IMG/VR virus record: IMGVR_UViG_3300032093_000211
Location: 1-48,804 of that record
Source of the DNA: a virus
Direction: 5' to 3' (one strand)
DNA: 48,804 bases
The notes below the pieces were generated by a model that saw only the letters and a program-made list of their open reading frames with translations, searched no databases and had not been told where the DNA came from. A program made the position numbers and the translations under genes. Within the stretch, counting starts at the first letter, position 1. Each line of letters opens with the position of its first letter. Positions 37,773 through 47,225 of the stretch are shown in pieces.

Positions 37773-40700
37773 AAAACCCTGCCGCTTTCCGCATAAACGG
37801 GGTATTGATTTCTTTAAGAATTTCGTTTTCAGTCCTCTCCAAATCCTCAAGAACATTTTTCTTGTCCGCACCACTCATGTTCGGGTCATTGGAAACAATC
37901 TTTTTTAGGGCCCGGATGTTCTCAAATTGTTGATCTAATTTGCTAATCATCCCGCCAAGTGAATACAGCATAAGATTTTTGTCGGACTCAAGGTATTTCA
38001 CAAGTTCGTCGATCTGTCCCCGGGCACGGAACGTATTTACAGTGCTAGTAACACGATCAATATCTTCACGGAAGTTGTAATACTGCTCTTTGTATCCGCC
38101 CGGAACACGATCATACATAAATGTTTTAAACCCGGGCAGTTCATACAAACGCTTATCTGGGCGATTAGCGCCAAACATATTGGTTACATCTAACAACGTA
38201 CCACCTGCAATACCTGTGTAACCACGCATCATGTAATCAAGTTTTACGGGGGAATAATTTATCAGTCCCCCAAGCATTTTAGCCAGTTCAGAAGTGCTGT
38301 CAGTGTACTGCTGTGCAGGCTCAAGTTTCTCTAATCCACGCCCAACAATTGGGGATTGGGTAAAGAAAGAATAATTAACCATAACTTCCAAAGTCGGTTT
38401 AATAAACTGTGGAGTCATGTTAGGGCTGGCAAAAGCATCAAATGCCGCAGACCCGATAGCCTTGCGCAAAGTCGTAGCATCTTGGGGACTGTTAGTGCCT
38501 TGGCTAGTTACGTAGTTGTAAATACGTTCAGGAAGAACTTTGAATAAGAAGCCAACTTCAGGAGCCACAGGAATCTTATTCGGTGCCCACTCAGGTAAAC
38601 CGGGGATAATAAAATTCTTATCTTTTTCGTAATCGCGCAGACCTTCGTACTCATCATCGCCACCAACCAGCATGGCGTAAATGGAAGATAGGGCGGCTAA
38701 CTTAATTCCAGTTTTCCAGAATAGCATCGTAGCCAGCCTGCGTTCTTCAGCCGCAATACCACGTCCAGTCATGCTACGGTAGAAAATGTCCATACCTTGA
38801 ATGTAAGCATTCATAAACGGTATGACTTGACGTAACGTGCCAATCAGTTTGCCCCTACCCTGCCGCTTAAAGTTAATAATTTCTTGTGCGCGGTAACGTG
38901 CAAGTAACACATCCCCGTCAGGAAACTGGGCCGATTTGGTTTCTGCAAGTGTCTGCTCAAACACGGCTTTACGCATCGCAGCATCAGAAGCGATAGACGG
39001 GGCTTCTGCAAATGAGAACACACGGTCAAATATGCCGCGTTGCTTTACTCCAAACTCTTTCTCAATAGCGTCTTGTGCCCGTCCCGGCATGAAGTCATAG
39101 GCACCAGCGATACCCATAGACTTGAGATCTTTGGTTAGGGGGTCGTCGCCAAGTTCTTTTATAAAGTTTTTGAGAACTTTACTAGGCACACTAAACGGGT
39201 TTTTTACACCTGAGTTAGTTGTAGCACGGTATGAATCTTGGAACACCTGACTGAGCGCAAACTGCGGGGTGGCTGTGGTTGCCTTGCGAAGCACATTAGA
39301 TAGGCTTGCAAATGCTTGGATAACAGGGCCACCCATACTCTCTACGCCTTTAAACGCATACACGTCAGCGATAGAGTCAAACTCATAGGACTCCGGCTTA
39401 CCGTTGCGGTAGATAAAGATTACGTTGTTTGGGTTAACGCCTGCAGCCTGCGGGCTTGGTATTTTCTTGGCACCGAGATTGTTGGTTACAAAAGCATCTG
39501 TGAGTTTGGTGGCAGCATGGTTACGGATAGCACTGTTACCCATCCAAAATGTCAGGCCCACCATATTGTCAAAGATGTTATTGATTGGCTCAAAACCACC
39601 CTTAAGTTGCTTCATGCTCCCAAGGTTGGTTAAACCTTTTGAATACATCTGTGGGCTGTTCTGAACTAACTCTTCATAGTCCTTGATACGGTTCCAAGGC
39701 ACGTAGTCAACGACATTTTTCCAAGACTGAGCCTGCTGTGCGTCTAAACGTCCACCCTGAACCATCGCATCAATCATGCCGTTTTTAAATTCCGTGAACT
39801 CTTTAAACGCTGCTTCTAGTTCAGGGAACTTTTTAAAGGCATCCATACCCGCTTTGATTTGCGCAGGGCTAGGCAGTAACGATGCAGGTACAGGGGAGTT
39901 AGGGTCGTTCATCAATGAGTTAGCACGACGGGCAATAAATGCGTCATTAGCCAACTTAAAGGCAAGATCCTGATCTCCTAGTTTTATACCAAGATCTTTA
40001 ATCTTATCCATGACCCCTTGCATTGAGTTAGGGCCATCTTTTGCTACCCATCCAATATCTTTATCAAGCACTAGCCTACCGCGCTTCATGGCTTCTACAG
40101 TCATCACGTCAGCATGCTCGGCGGCGGTCATAAATACATCAGGTCGTATGTTGCCTAGCGAATCTCGAATAGCCCCGTTATAAGCATCGAACAACTTACG
40201 TTCGACAGATGCACCCTTATAAGCAACCCGTACACGTAACCTATCAACCTGCTCCTGCCGATAGGATGGATCAAAGAAGAAGGCACCCACTTTCTGCATG
40301 GTGCTCATCTGTGGTTGCTTGGGTTGGGTGTTGCTAATGTTACCCATAGCCTGAATGGTGGCTTGGGCTTGCTGTCCAGCCGCAGTCAAAACGGGTTTGC
40401 GACGGTATCTGATGTTTCCGGTGCTTGCATCAAACGATCCAAGGTTACCAGTAGCGGATTTAACTTGGTTGGACTTAAACACACCAAGATTTTTAACACC
40501 AGCCTCACGGATATAAAACCCGTCGTACCCGGCTTCCTTAATAGCATCTTGGAAAGGTTCCTGTTCAATAACCCCCCAATTACCTTCCATAGTGTTGCCA
40601 TAAATGATGTCGGTAAGGCTATCTATACCATCTCTTATTAAACTAATTTCGGATTTTAGGAGATGTTTGGTAAACACACTGCTTTTATCAGATATACTTC

Positions 40701-43700
40701 CGCGACCAAAATCCAAATAACCCTGATCTATTAATTTTTGAATGATAGGCCGTACGTGCTCTTCATTCTGATAGTCAAACGGTTTTTCTGCCCGAACATA
40801 TAAGGGCATGATGGTTTCCCCAACAGGGATAAGTTCTCCAGTAGCCTGAGCGTATTGATCTGGTAAATAGTCAAATACATCTATGGTGCTTATTTTTTCA
40901 AAATCTTCTTTTGTGTTTGGCCCGTTTGCATCTGGATTTGCAGCCAAATTAGCAAACACCCCATCCTGTTCAGCAATTTGAATAACCCTATTCCTAAGCA
41001 TGTTCATTTGCTCAGGAGTCATATTGTGGCGGAGTTCACGCCTTACATATTCAAAAGAAGAACTACTAAAACTCTCTGCAAACCTAGGGTCGGCGGTAAC
41101 AAAAATTGCATTAGCCTGCTTGGGGATAAATTCATTAATATCCCGGGCTGTGCCGTGGAACATTAGGATGGGACGACCTTGTTCATCCACAGTCTTACTA
41201 TCACCAAACCACTTCCAGAAGTTACGAATTCCTTCTTCAGTAGCCGCCAAGGGTCGGCCCTTAGAGTCATACAAGGACCGCTGAACACCACCTATATCAA
41301 TTGTCTTGGCATCTATTGGGGTTCCATCATTCTTGTAAACCACATCCTTAGAAGCCTTACCCACACCCCGGGTGCCTTTGCCTTCAATCACGTAGTCACG
41401 GAAAGAATCTAGCAGGTCAGTAACTTCCTTATCGCGCAGAGTTTTAATGCCAATCATCTGCATAAAGTTACGGATAAGTTTCTTCAGTTGGTGCAGTGCA
41501 TACTGCATCAGGGTATCTGTGCGGACAAACCTTGCCTCGGTAGCCTCAGCCAACACCTCTTCGACAGCCGTGCTTAAATCCATGCCTTCAGCCATTTTTA
41601 GGTTGGCTTTGGCTCGTACCTGATAGTTAGTGTTGTAGAGACGGTGCATGACCTTGCGGTACTCAGCACCCAAAATTGACTGCAAACCGTAGTGACCAAT
41701 GACCTCATGCACTACCGTTAAGGCAGCGTCTTGTGGGCTCTTGATGTTATCGGCTATGAGATAAACCGTCTGATCGTTAGGATTAAAGGCGCCCGGAACA
41801 CTTCCTGCACCATCTCTTAACAACTGAGCCTGCATGGGAGCAGGCAGTCCATCTACGCTTTGCACCACCACGATTGGAGGTGCGTTTTTCCAATTCTTTG
41901 TAAAGGTAGATACAAATCTATCAACAGCGGCTTTGGTGCTCTTAGCGCCTTTCTCAGACTTACGATAGCGAATCTTACGGCCTGATAGTAAATCTTGAAT
42001 CCCAGCAGTATTCTGAAATATCTGCTCTTCAACACGCTTTGTAACTTCTTCATCTTTCTTGCGCTTTTCAGCATTCTGTTTACGTAAATCTTCGTTTTGC
42101 TTACTAAGAGACTCTTGCTCCATGCGTTTCTCTTCGGCTTTTTGCTCACGCTTGGCCCGCATGGCTTCGTTGTACCGGGAAAGATACATGGCACCCGCTT
42201 TATTTAGGGTACGTTGCTGTTGAATCTCCCGGTCTACAAAGGCTTTTTGTTCAGGAGTTAAGGCTTCGTAAGATGTTTTGGCAAGGCGATTAACCTTCTT
42301 CTCAAATGCAAACTCACCAGCAATCCGTTTAAGCGCCCCCTCGACGGAGCCTGTTTGCTCAACATACTGGGCTAGATAGGCGTTTGCCTCGTCAACATCA
42401 GCCTTTGGAACCGGACGCTTGCGTGTTACTTTCTTATCAAGAGCAGGTTCAACAGCCTGGATAGCCGGTTGTCCATACAGTTCTTGCTGAAGTTCTTGCT
42501 GTAGGGCATCCTGCTCTTCATTAGTTAATGCACTGAGTTCATTTGCCGCTCCAACATCAGCAGATCCAACGCCTTCGCCAGCAACTGCCACTGGTCCCAC
42601 GTCAGGTGTTTTAACTCCGGTGGTGGCTCGGGCTCCTCGCTTGCTAGGAACTGAAACGCTAGGCTCACTTGTTCCGGCGACAAGTGCAGAAGGTTTTGCA
42701 GGCTGGACATCTTCCGCTCCTTTGAATATAGGCTGGCTCAGAAACGATTCAACGTTACTGGCAATTTTAGGACTACGGTCAGGGGCAGAAGCGTACGTTT
42801 CAAGTGTATCTTTTACAACCGCTGCTTGTTCAGGGTCAGATAAATCTTTGCCAATAAGATCTTTCCTTAGTTTCTTATTGGTAGGTCCTATACCAAGTTG
42901 CTTAAAATCTTCCTCTGTGATGGGGCGTCCTTCAGTAACAGGTTCTGCAGCAGGTGTTACTTCAGCAGTGCGCAAGGCACCAGCAGTAGGCTGGCCTTTC
43001 TTCTTACCTTTGGTTTCAAACAGTTCTTGTTGTTGGGCAGCGGCACCAAAACCCTGCATCGCTATTTTCTCAAGGCCAGTCTTAGTTGCCTCTGAGATAT
43101 TTGGATTTGCCCGTACTTTGGCAAGAACCTGCCCAATCTCAACCTGATCTTGAGGATCGGTTAAATCTTTACCCTCAAGTTGTTTATAGAAAGAAGAACG
43201 CTTACTTAGGCCGGTCTGGTCTAAGATGCTAGATGTAAGCATTGTAGGGAATTCAGGCTCGGGGATAGGGGGGCCAGCAAATTCATCGCCGGGAACAAAC
43301 CCAACGCCTTCACCCATCATCTCCCTAAACTCACCCTGAACCTGTGCTTGCTGTTTAATTTGATCTTCTAAATCTTTAGCCTCAGTCACAGGCCCGCGCA
43401 TCCGATAGTAATTCTCAGCATCGTTAAATGCCGTTAACTCATCAATCCGTGCTTGCTCTTCAGCCGTAGGCGTACCTGCCGAAAGCATCGCAATCTCTCT
43501 AGACCTCTCCACGTAGGTCATGTCCTGCGGTGCTTTACCTTCTAGTGCTTCAGCCTTTTTACCTTCTTGCTCTAACAACTTTTCACGTGTGGTTGAAGCC
43601 TTACGCCCAAGCACCATGTTCATAAAGACTTCAGCAATCGCACCAGCCCCCGCACCGTATGCGGCTTGCTCTCCCAGACCCTCAAGAAGTTCTTGGTCAG

Positions 43701-44460
43701 GTTTATAGATGCCTTGTGCGATTAAGTTCTGTCCAAGACCCTGTGCAAATTCTTGTAAACCCTCGACTCCCGCAGTGGTCAATACATCTTTACCGCGCTT
43801 GACCAGATCAGACTTAAGCCCCTTGGGTAGTTTCTGTACAACATCTTCAGCAGGTCCAAGAAAACGCAGTAAGCGAGCAGTAGGAAGTGCCTCTAAGGCA
43901 CCGGGGAACATGCCAAGAAACGTGGCTTCTGCTCTTTCTTCAGGGGTAATAAGTTCTTCGGCTTCGGCTCTTTGACGGGCTTCACCAGCACCTGCAGCGG
44001 CACCTAAACCTCCACCAACTACCGTACCAGCGGTACGGGCACCCATACCAACTGCCCCCAAGGCTTTACCTGCGATACCACCGGGGACTACAAATGAGCC
44101 AATTGAACCCACGGCTTGACCTAAGTTTCGACCAATGGTGTCTTCATAACCAAGAGCGGCTTCAGGAGTTAAGCCTTCCACAATTTTGCGGGTGCGGCCC
44201 ACAACGGCTTTTTCAGCCTCTTCAGGAAGCAGAGCAGCGGCACCCTCTACAGCAGTGCCTAGCGTTCCAACAAAACCAGCAGGGATACCTTTTACAAACT
44301 CTTTGGCTTGACCGAATAGAGTTGGGCCTTCTAACAGTTCTTTAAACTGCTCTCCTGATACACCCTCGTAGGCTAGATACTTAAGAAGATCTTCGTTAGG
44401 TGCTCCTGCGGCCGCTAGTTTACGGACGTTAGAAACGATCTGTTCAGAACGTGAAGCCAT
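37771..44460 (-). CDS. Giant polyvalent virion protein (2229 aa) with peptidase and ADP-ribosyltransferase-like domains
   Basis: Residues about 40-300 are Ala/Gly-rich with hydrophobic stretches. A long coiled-coil and linker region runs to about 830. VVHEVIGHYGLQ (about 913-924) is an HExxH zinc-peptidase motif. From about 1075 to 1300, QGRPILMFHGTARDINEF and AIFVTADPRFAESF match the ADP-ribosyltransferase fold of polyvalent proteins. The end (about 1870-2080; IPFMNAYIQGMDIFYRSMTG, KIPVAPEVGFLFKVLPERIY) looks like LPD38. It should be packed in the virion and ejected with DNA to act early in the host. No transglycosylase was found. Confidence 0.75.
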   Translation of the reverse strand: MASRSEQIVSNVRKLAAAGAPNEDLLKYLAYEGVSGEQFKELLEGPTLFGQAKEFVKGIPAGFVGTLGTAVEGAAALLPEEAEKAVVGRTRKIVEGLTPEAALGYEDTIGRNLGQAVGSIGSFVVPGGIAGKALGAVGMGARTAGTVVGGGLGAAAGAGEARQRAEAEELITPEERAEATFLGMFPGALEALPTARLLRFLGPAEDVVQKLPKGLKSDLVKRGKDVLTTAGVEGLQEFAQGLGQNLIAQGIYKPDQELLEGLGEQAAYGAGAGAIAEVFMNMVLGRKASTTREKLLEQEGKKAEALEGKAPQDMTYVERSREIAMLSAGTPTAEEQARIDELTAFNDAENYYRMRGPVTEAKDLEDQIKQQAQVQGEFREMMGEGVGFVPGDEFAGPPIPEPEFPTMLTSSILDQTGLSKRSSFYKQLEGKDLTDPQDQVEIGQVLAKVRANPNISEATKTGLEKIAMQGFGAAAQQQELFETKGKKKGQPTAGALRTAEVTPAAEPVTEGRPITEEDFKQLGIGPTNKKLRKDLIGKDLSDPEQAAVVKDTLETYASAPDRSPKIASNVESFLSQPIFKGAEDVQPAKPSALVAGTSEPSVSVPSKRGARATTGVKTPDVGPVAVAGEGVGSADVGAANELSALTNEEQDALQQELQQELYGQPAIQAVEPALDKKVTRKRPVPKADVDEANAYLAQYVEQTGSVEGALKRIAGEFAFEKKVNRLAKTSYEALTPEQKAFVDREIQQQRTLNKAGAMYLSRYNEAMRAKREQKAEEKRMEQESLSKQNEDLRKQNAEKRKKDEEVTKRVEEQIFQNTAGIQDLLSGRKIRYRKSEKGAKSTKAAVDRFVSTFTKNWKNAPPIVVVQSVDGLPAPMQAQLLRDGAGSVPGAFNPNDQTVYLIADNIKSPQDAALTVVHEVIGHYGLQSILGAEYRKVMHRLYNTNYQVRAKANLKMAEGMDLSTAVEEVLAEATEARFVRTDTLMQYALHQLKKLIRNFMQMIGIKTLRDKEVTDLLDSFRDYVIEGKGTRGVGKASKDVVYKNDGTPIDAKTIDIGGVQRSLYDSKGRPLAATEEGIRNFWKWFGDSKTVDEQGRPILMFHGTARDINEFIPKQANAIFVTADPRFAESFSSSSFEYVRRELRHNMTPEQMNMLRNRVIQIAEQDGVFANLAANPDANGPNTKEDFEKISTIDVFDYLPDQYAQATGELIPVGETIMPLYVRAEKPFDYQNEEHVRPIIQKLIDQGYLDFGRGSISDKSSVFTKHLLKSEISLIRDGIDSLTDIIYGNTMEGNWGVIEQEPFQDAIKEAGYDGFYIREAGVKNLGVFKSNQVKSATGNLGSFDASTGNIRYRRKPVLTAAGQQAQATIQAMGNISNTQPKQPQMSTMQKVGAFFFDPSYRQEQVDRLRVRVAYKGASVERKLFDAYNGAIRDSLGNIRPDVFMTAAEHADVMTVEAMKRGRLVLDKDIGWVAKDGPNSMQGVMDKIKDLGIKLGDQDLAFKLANDAFIARRANSLMNDPNSPVPASLLPSPAQIKAGMDAFKKFPELEAAFKEFTEFKNGMIDAMVQGGRLDAQQAQSWKNVVDYVPWNRIKDYEELVQNSPQMYSKGLTNLGSMKQLKGGFEPINNIFDNMVGLTFWMGNSAIRNHAATKLTDAFVTNNLGAKKIPSPQAAGVNPNNVIFIYRNGKPESYEFDSIADVYAFKGVESMGGPVIQAFASLSNVLRKATTATPQFALSQVFQDSYRATTNSGVKNPFSVPSKVLKNFIKELGDDPLTKDLKSMGIAGAYDFMPGRAQDAIEKEFGVKQRGIFDRVFSFAEAPSIASDAAMRKAVFEQTLAETKSAQFPDGDVLLARYRAQEIINFKRQGRGKLIGTLRQVIPFMNAYIQGMDIFYRSMTGRGIAAEERRLATMLFWKTGIKLAALSSIYAMLVGGDDEYEGLRDYEKDKNFIIPGLPEWAPNKIPVAPEVGFLFKVLPERIYNYVTSQGTNSPQDATTLRKAIGSAAFDAFASPNMTPQFIKPTLEVMVNYSFFTQSPIVGRGLEKLEPAQQYTDSTSELAKMLGGLINYSPVKLDYMMRGYTGIAGGTLLDVTNMFGANRPDKRLYELPGFKTFMYDRVPGGYKEQYYNFREDIDRVTSTVNTFRARGQIDELVKYLESDKNLMLYSLGGMISKLDQQFENIRALKKIVSNDPNMSGADKKNVLEDLERTENEILKEINTPFMRKAAGF

Positions 44461-44462
44461 AC

Positions 44463-45833
44463 TTATCTCGTAGGTGCAAGACCGGGGTATTTTTCTATCA
44501 TCTCTCTAATATCTATCTGGCCTTTGTTACCCTTTGCTCTAATTTGTTCTGCAATAAACGCATTTAGAGGATTACGTGCGTCGCCCCGCATTTCAGCAAT
44601 CTCACGTGCTGCTTTGTCAAACGAAATACCTTTAGCCTTAGCATACCTATCAATTACCTCAGCCTCCGCACCCATTCGACCAGCCTGTCGTTCTGCTGCT
44701 CTAACCTGACGTTCACGAACAGCAAGTTCTTTAGCATCTTGTTCAAGTTTAAGTGCCGTGCCCATATCACCACGACGGCGAGCATCGGCGGCTTGATCAA
44801 GTTTAATTTCGCTATCCAGAATGCCTCTTTCTTCTCCACGAATTTTTTCTTGCGCTTTGGCGTACTCAGTGATAGCAGGCATAGCACCCTGAAGATTTTG
44901 GAGTGCATACCTAGACTTACCACCAGCAATTCCTAAACCAGCCTGAATCATGCCAAGAGCACCAGCCTTGTCAATGTCTGAAGTCAACTTCTCACGATAT
45001 TTAGCAAGGGCTTCTCTACCTTTTATTTCAGCATCATCAGTGACACCAAACCGTTTTTTAAGGTCTTCGACCATCTTTGCATAATCTGTCTGAGCAGCGG
45101 CAGGAGCAGCGGCGGTAGTTTCTCTGCCTTCTCCTTCAGTTTCCCGTCGTGAGGTTCTATCTTGAGGACGGGGAACCGGAGCAGCATCTTCATCTCTTGC
45201 TTTAGATGCAGGTTTAGCCCTGTCATATCCTGTGTATGTACCTAACAGAGGAGCACCCCGAGAACCAAACCCTGTGGGTTCTTGTCCTTTTAACCGATCT
45301 GGAACTTTACCTGAGCGGAAGTATTCTTGAAGTTCTGGAAGGGTAAGGTCTTTTGTAAATTTCTCATATTGAGAAGGAGTACGCTCCCTAGCATACGGAT
45401 CTGTAGCATCAGGCGCACTAAATATAGGATCAACAAATCCTTCATTCTGAAAGGCCACGATCCCGCCACCTGCATACTCATCAGGCACCATATCCTCAGA
45501 CACAGGTAAATCCATCAATCCACCACTTGCTGCCATAACAGGAGTTGCGGGTGCAGCAGGCATTTGCGGTGCCATTTGTTGGGCTACTTGGGTTGCACCG
45601 AGTCCTGCTGGCGCAGACATAGGAAGGGTGTCTTGTGCAACCGTACCTAGAGGTTCTTGCTCTTGAACTGCCGCAGAACGCATCTTGTCAATAAACATGC
45701 CTGCCATAACGCCAACAAGGGGATTAAGAATCCCCAGTTGAACAGCCTGACCAATTTTGCGTTTGTCGCCGCCATATTCCCCTGCAACATCTTCTGGCGA
45801 CATCATGCTAATTTCATCAATTTCGTACGGCAT
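44463..45833 (-). CDS. Virion protein with AGGGIVAF motif (456 aa)
   Basis: The N-terminal half is hydrophobic/Ala-Pro-rich (GILNPLVGVMAGMFIDKM, PQMPAAPATPVMAASGGLMD) and holds EYAGGGIVAFQNEGF. A second half (residues about 245-400) is a charged coiled coil (KMVEDLKKRFGVTDDAEIKG, ARRRGDMGTALKLEQDAKEL). I recall proteins with the GGGIVAF motif in virion blocks of uncultured podovirus-like phages. It ends 2 bases before the giant gene, suggesting internal virion proteins made together. No enzyme motif. Confidence 0.6.
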   Translation of the reverse strand: MPYEIDEISMMSPEDVAGEYGGDKRKIGQAVQLGILNPLVGVMAGMFIDKMRSAAVQEQEPLGTVAQDTLPMSAPAGLGATQVAQQMAPQMPAAPATPVMAASGGLMDLPVSEDMVPDEYAGGGIVAFQNEGFVDPIFSAPDATDPYARERTPSQYEKFTKDLTLPELQEYFRSGKVPDRLKGQEPTGFGSRGAPLLGTYTGYDRAKPASKARDEDAAPVPRPQDRTSRRETEGEGRETTAAAPAAAQTDYAKMVEDLKKRFGVTDDAEIKGREALAKYREKLTSDIDKAGALGMIQAGLGIAGGKSRYALQNLQGAMPAITEYAKAQEKIRGEERGILDSEIKLDQAADARRRGDMGTALKLEQDAKELAVRERQVRAAERQAGRMGAEAEVIDRYAKAKGISFDKAAREIAEMRGDARNPLNAFIAEQIRAKGNKGQIDIREMIEKYPGLAPTR

Positions 45834-45840
45834 AGTTATA

Positions 45841-46749
45841 TCACCCTAAAAGTTTGTACGCACCAGCAGCGGCTAGTCCTGCACCGCCTAACTGGGAGAG
45901 CATTGATGGGGGAGCCTCATAAACAGTCTTACCACCCGTAGCCGCAAGGTTTGCCGAGCCACGCAGAATGTCAGACAGAAAGCCAAGGTTCTTATACGGG
46001 TACTGTTGCTGAGTAATAAAGTCTTGGTAAGCCTGATCCAGAGCACGCTGACGTTCTTGCTGAGTCATACCACCAAAGGCTTCTTGTGCCTTAGCAAGTT
46101 CAAGTCCTGCGGTCTGTTGTCCTGCACCAAGTTGACCTAACCCTAGACCCGCTTGAGCAGCAGCCTGTGATCCACGAAGACCAATATCAGCACCAAACTG
46201 CATACCACGCTGGGCCTGCTCATACGCTGACTGAAGACCCGTTGCTTGAATCTTAGCCATCTGATCCTGCAGGTTACGCTCACGCTCAGTCATGGCTAAA
46301 GTCTGACGAGCACCGCCATAAGTACCCTGACGAGCGGCCGCTAGGTTTGCACCGAGTTGTCCTTGTTGTGCTGCACGGACTGCCTCACGCTGCTGAACAT
46401 CTACTACGTTCTGTATGTACGGCGACATAAACGCTTGTTGCGCTTCAGGGCTAGTTGCCATACCCATATATTGTTGCCCTGCACCAAGAGCCGCTAACCC
46501 ACCTGCACCTGTCAACCCAGTACCCGCAGCAAATTGACCCGGCACCTGCATACCAGCCACAGATTGCCTAGCGGCCTGCTGTTGGGAAGTAGATTCGGCT
46601 AAACGCTGACCACCATAAGGTGTGTACGGTGCAGAAGTTAAAGCCTCGGCCTTACCAATTAACCGTTCCGCAGTTGGTTTTGCGTATTCGGGTATCGTCG
46701 TCTGCGTCGTACTGGTTGGTTGTGGTGCTGGTGCTGAAGGAGAACACAT
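45841..46749 (-). CDS. Internal/tail virion protein, Gln/Ala-rich (302 aa)
   Basis: The N-terminus is Pro/Thr-rich (MCSPSAPAPQPTSTTQTTIP). The middle is helical and Gln/Ala/Gly-rich (AAQQGQLGANLAAARQGTYG and RNLQDQMAKIQATGLQSAYE), and the end carries QQQYPYKNLGFLSDILRGSA plus a hydrophobic LAAAGAYKLLG tail. Composition and position resemble DNA-ejection proteins (T7 gp14-like) that form a channel through the envelope. The role is inferred from layout. Confidence 0.6.
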   Translation of the reverse strand: MCSPSAPAPQPTSTTQTTIPEYAKPTAERLIGKAEALTSAPYTPYGGQRLAESTSQQQAARQSVAGMQVPGQFAAGTGLTGAGGLAALGAGQQYMGMATSPEAQQAFMSPYIQNVVDVQQREAVRAAQQGQLGANLAAARQGTYGGARQTLAMTERERNLQDQMAKIQATGLQSAYEQAQRGMQFGADIGLRGSQAAAQAGLGLGQLGAGQQTAGLELAKAQEAFGGMTQQERQRALDQAYQDFITQQQYPYKNLGFLSDILRGSANLAATGGKTVYEAPPSMLSQLGGAGLAAAGAYKLLG

Positions 46750-46760
46750 AGTCTCTTACC

Positions 46761-47225
46761 TCAAAATTTATAAATCATCTGAGTAGCAACATCTTTGAAA
46801 CCCATACGACGCCAAAGTTTTGCAACTCTCAAATCAGTCATCGCTGACACTAAAACCCGTTTAACCCCACGGCTACGCAACTCTTCAAGAATTAACTTCA
46901 CCATCTTTTTCCCTACTCCGTTGCGGTGCTCTTTTAAAACAAAAATCGTATCTTCTTGGGCTATTAGGTCTTGGTTGTGCATATCGCTAGTCAAATAAAC
47001 GTTGCTATATCCAACTGCCACACCATCTAGCCGTAAAACAAAAGTCAACAACCATCCACCGTCACCTGCTCGTACATACTCATCAAGTCTTGGATTGTAT
47101 GGAGAGTAACTATCTACCCCATCGGCACGAAGCCGCTCAATCATCTCTGAGTAATGTTGTCTGTAGAGTGGTTCTAATTCTTTGTATGTATCCTTAAAAT
47201 TCGCTAGTGTTATCTCGTAGTTCAT
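46761..47225 (-). CDS. GNAT-family N-acetyltransferase
   Basis: A 154-residue GNAT enzyme: the beta4-beta5 motif A is DTIFVLKEHRNGVGKKMVKL (about 92-111; R/Q-x-x-G-x-G/A acetyl-CoA loop as HRNGVGKK), then ILEELRSRGVKRVLVSAMTD and KLWRRMGFKDVATQMIYKF. It would acetylate an amine, possibly a virion protein or a host target. It lies between two virion genes with overlap of 4 bases at its start, as I recall for related phages. Substrate unknown. Confidence 0.8.
   Translation of the reverse strand: MNYEITLANFKDTYKELEPLYRQHYSEMIERLRADGVDSYSPYNPRLDEYVRAGDGGWLLTFVLRLDGVAVGYSNVYLTSDMHNQDLIAQEDTIFVLKEHRNGVGKKMVKLILEELRSRGVKRVLVSAMTDLRVAKLWRRMGFKDVATQMIYKF

Noticed and set aside
42620-43147. 175-residue plus-strand frame within the giant gene
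   Set aside because: It lies antisense to a continuous 2229-residue frame, with Ser/Ala-rich shadow composition.
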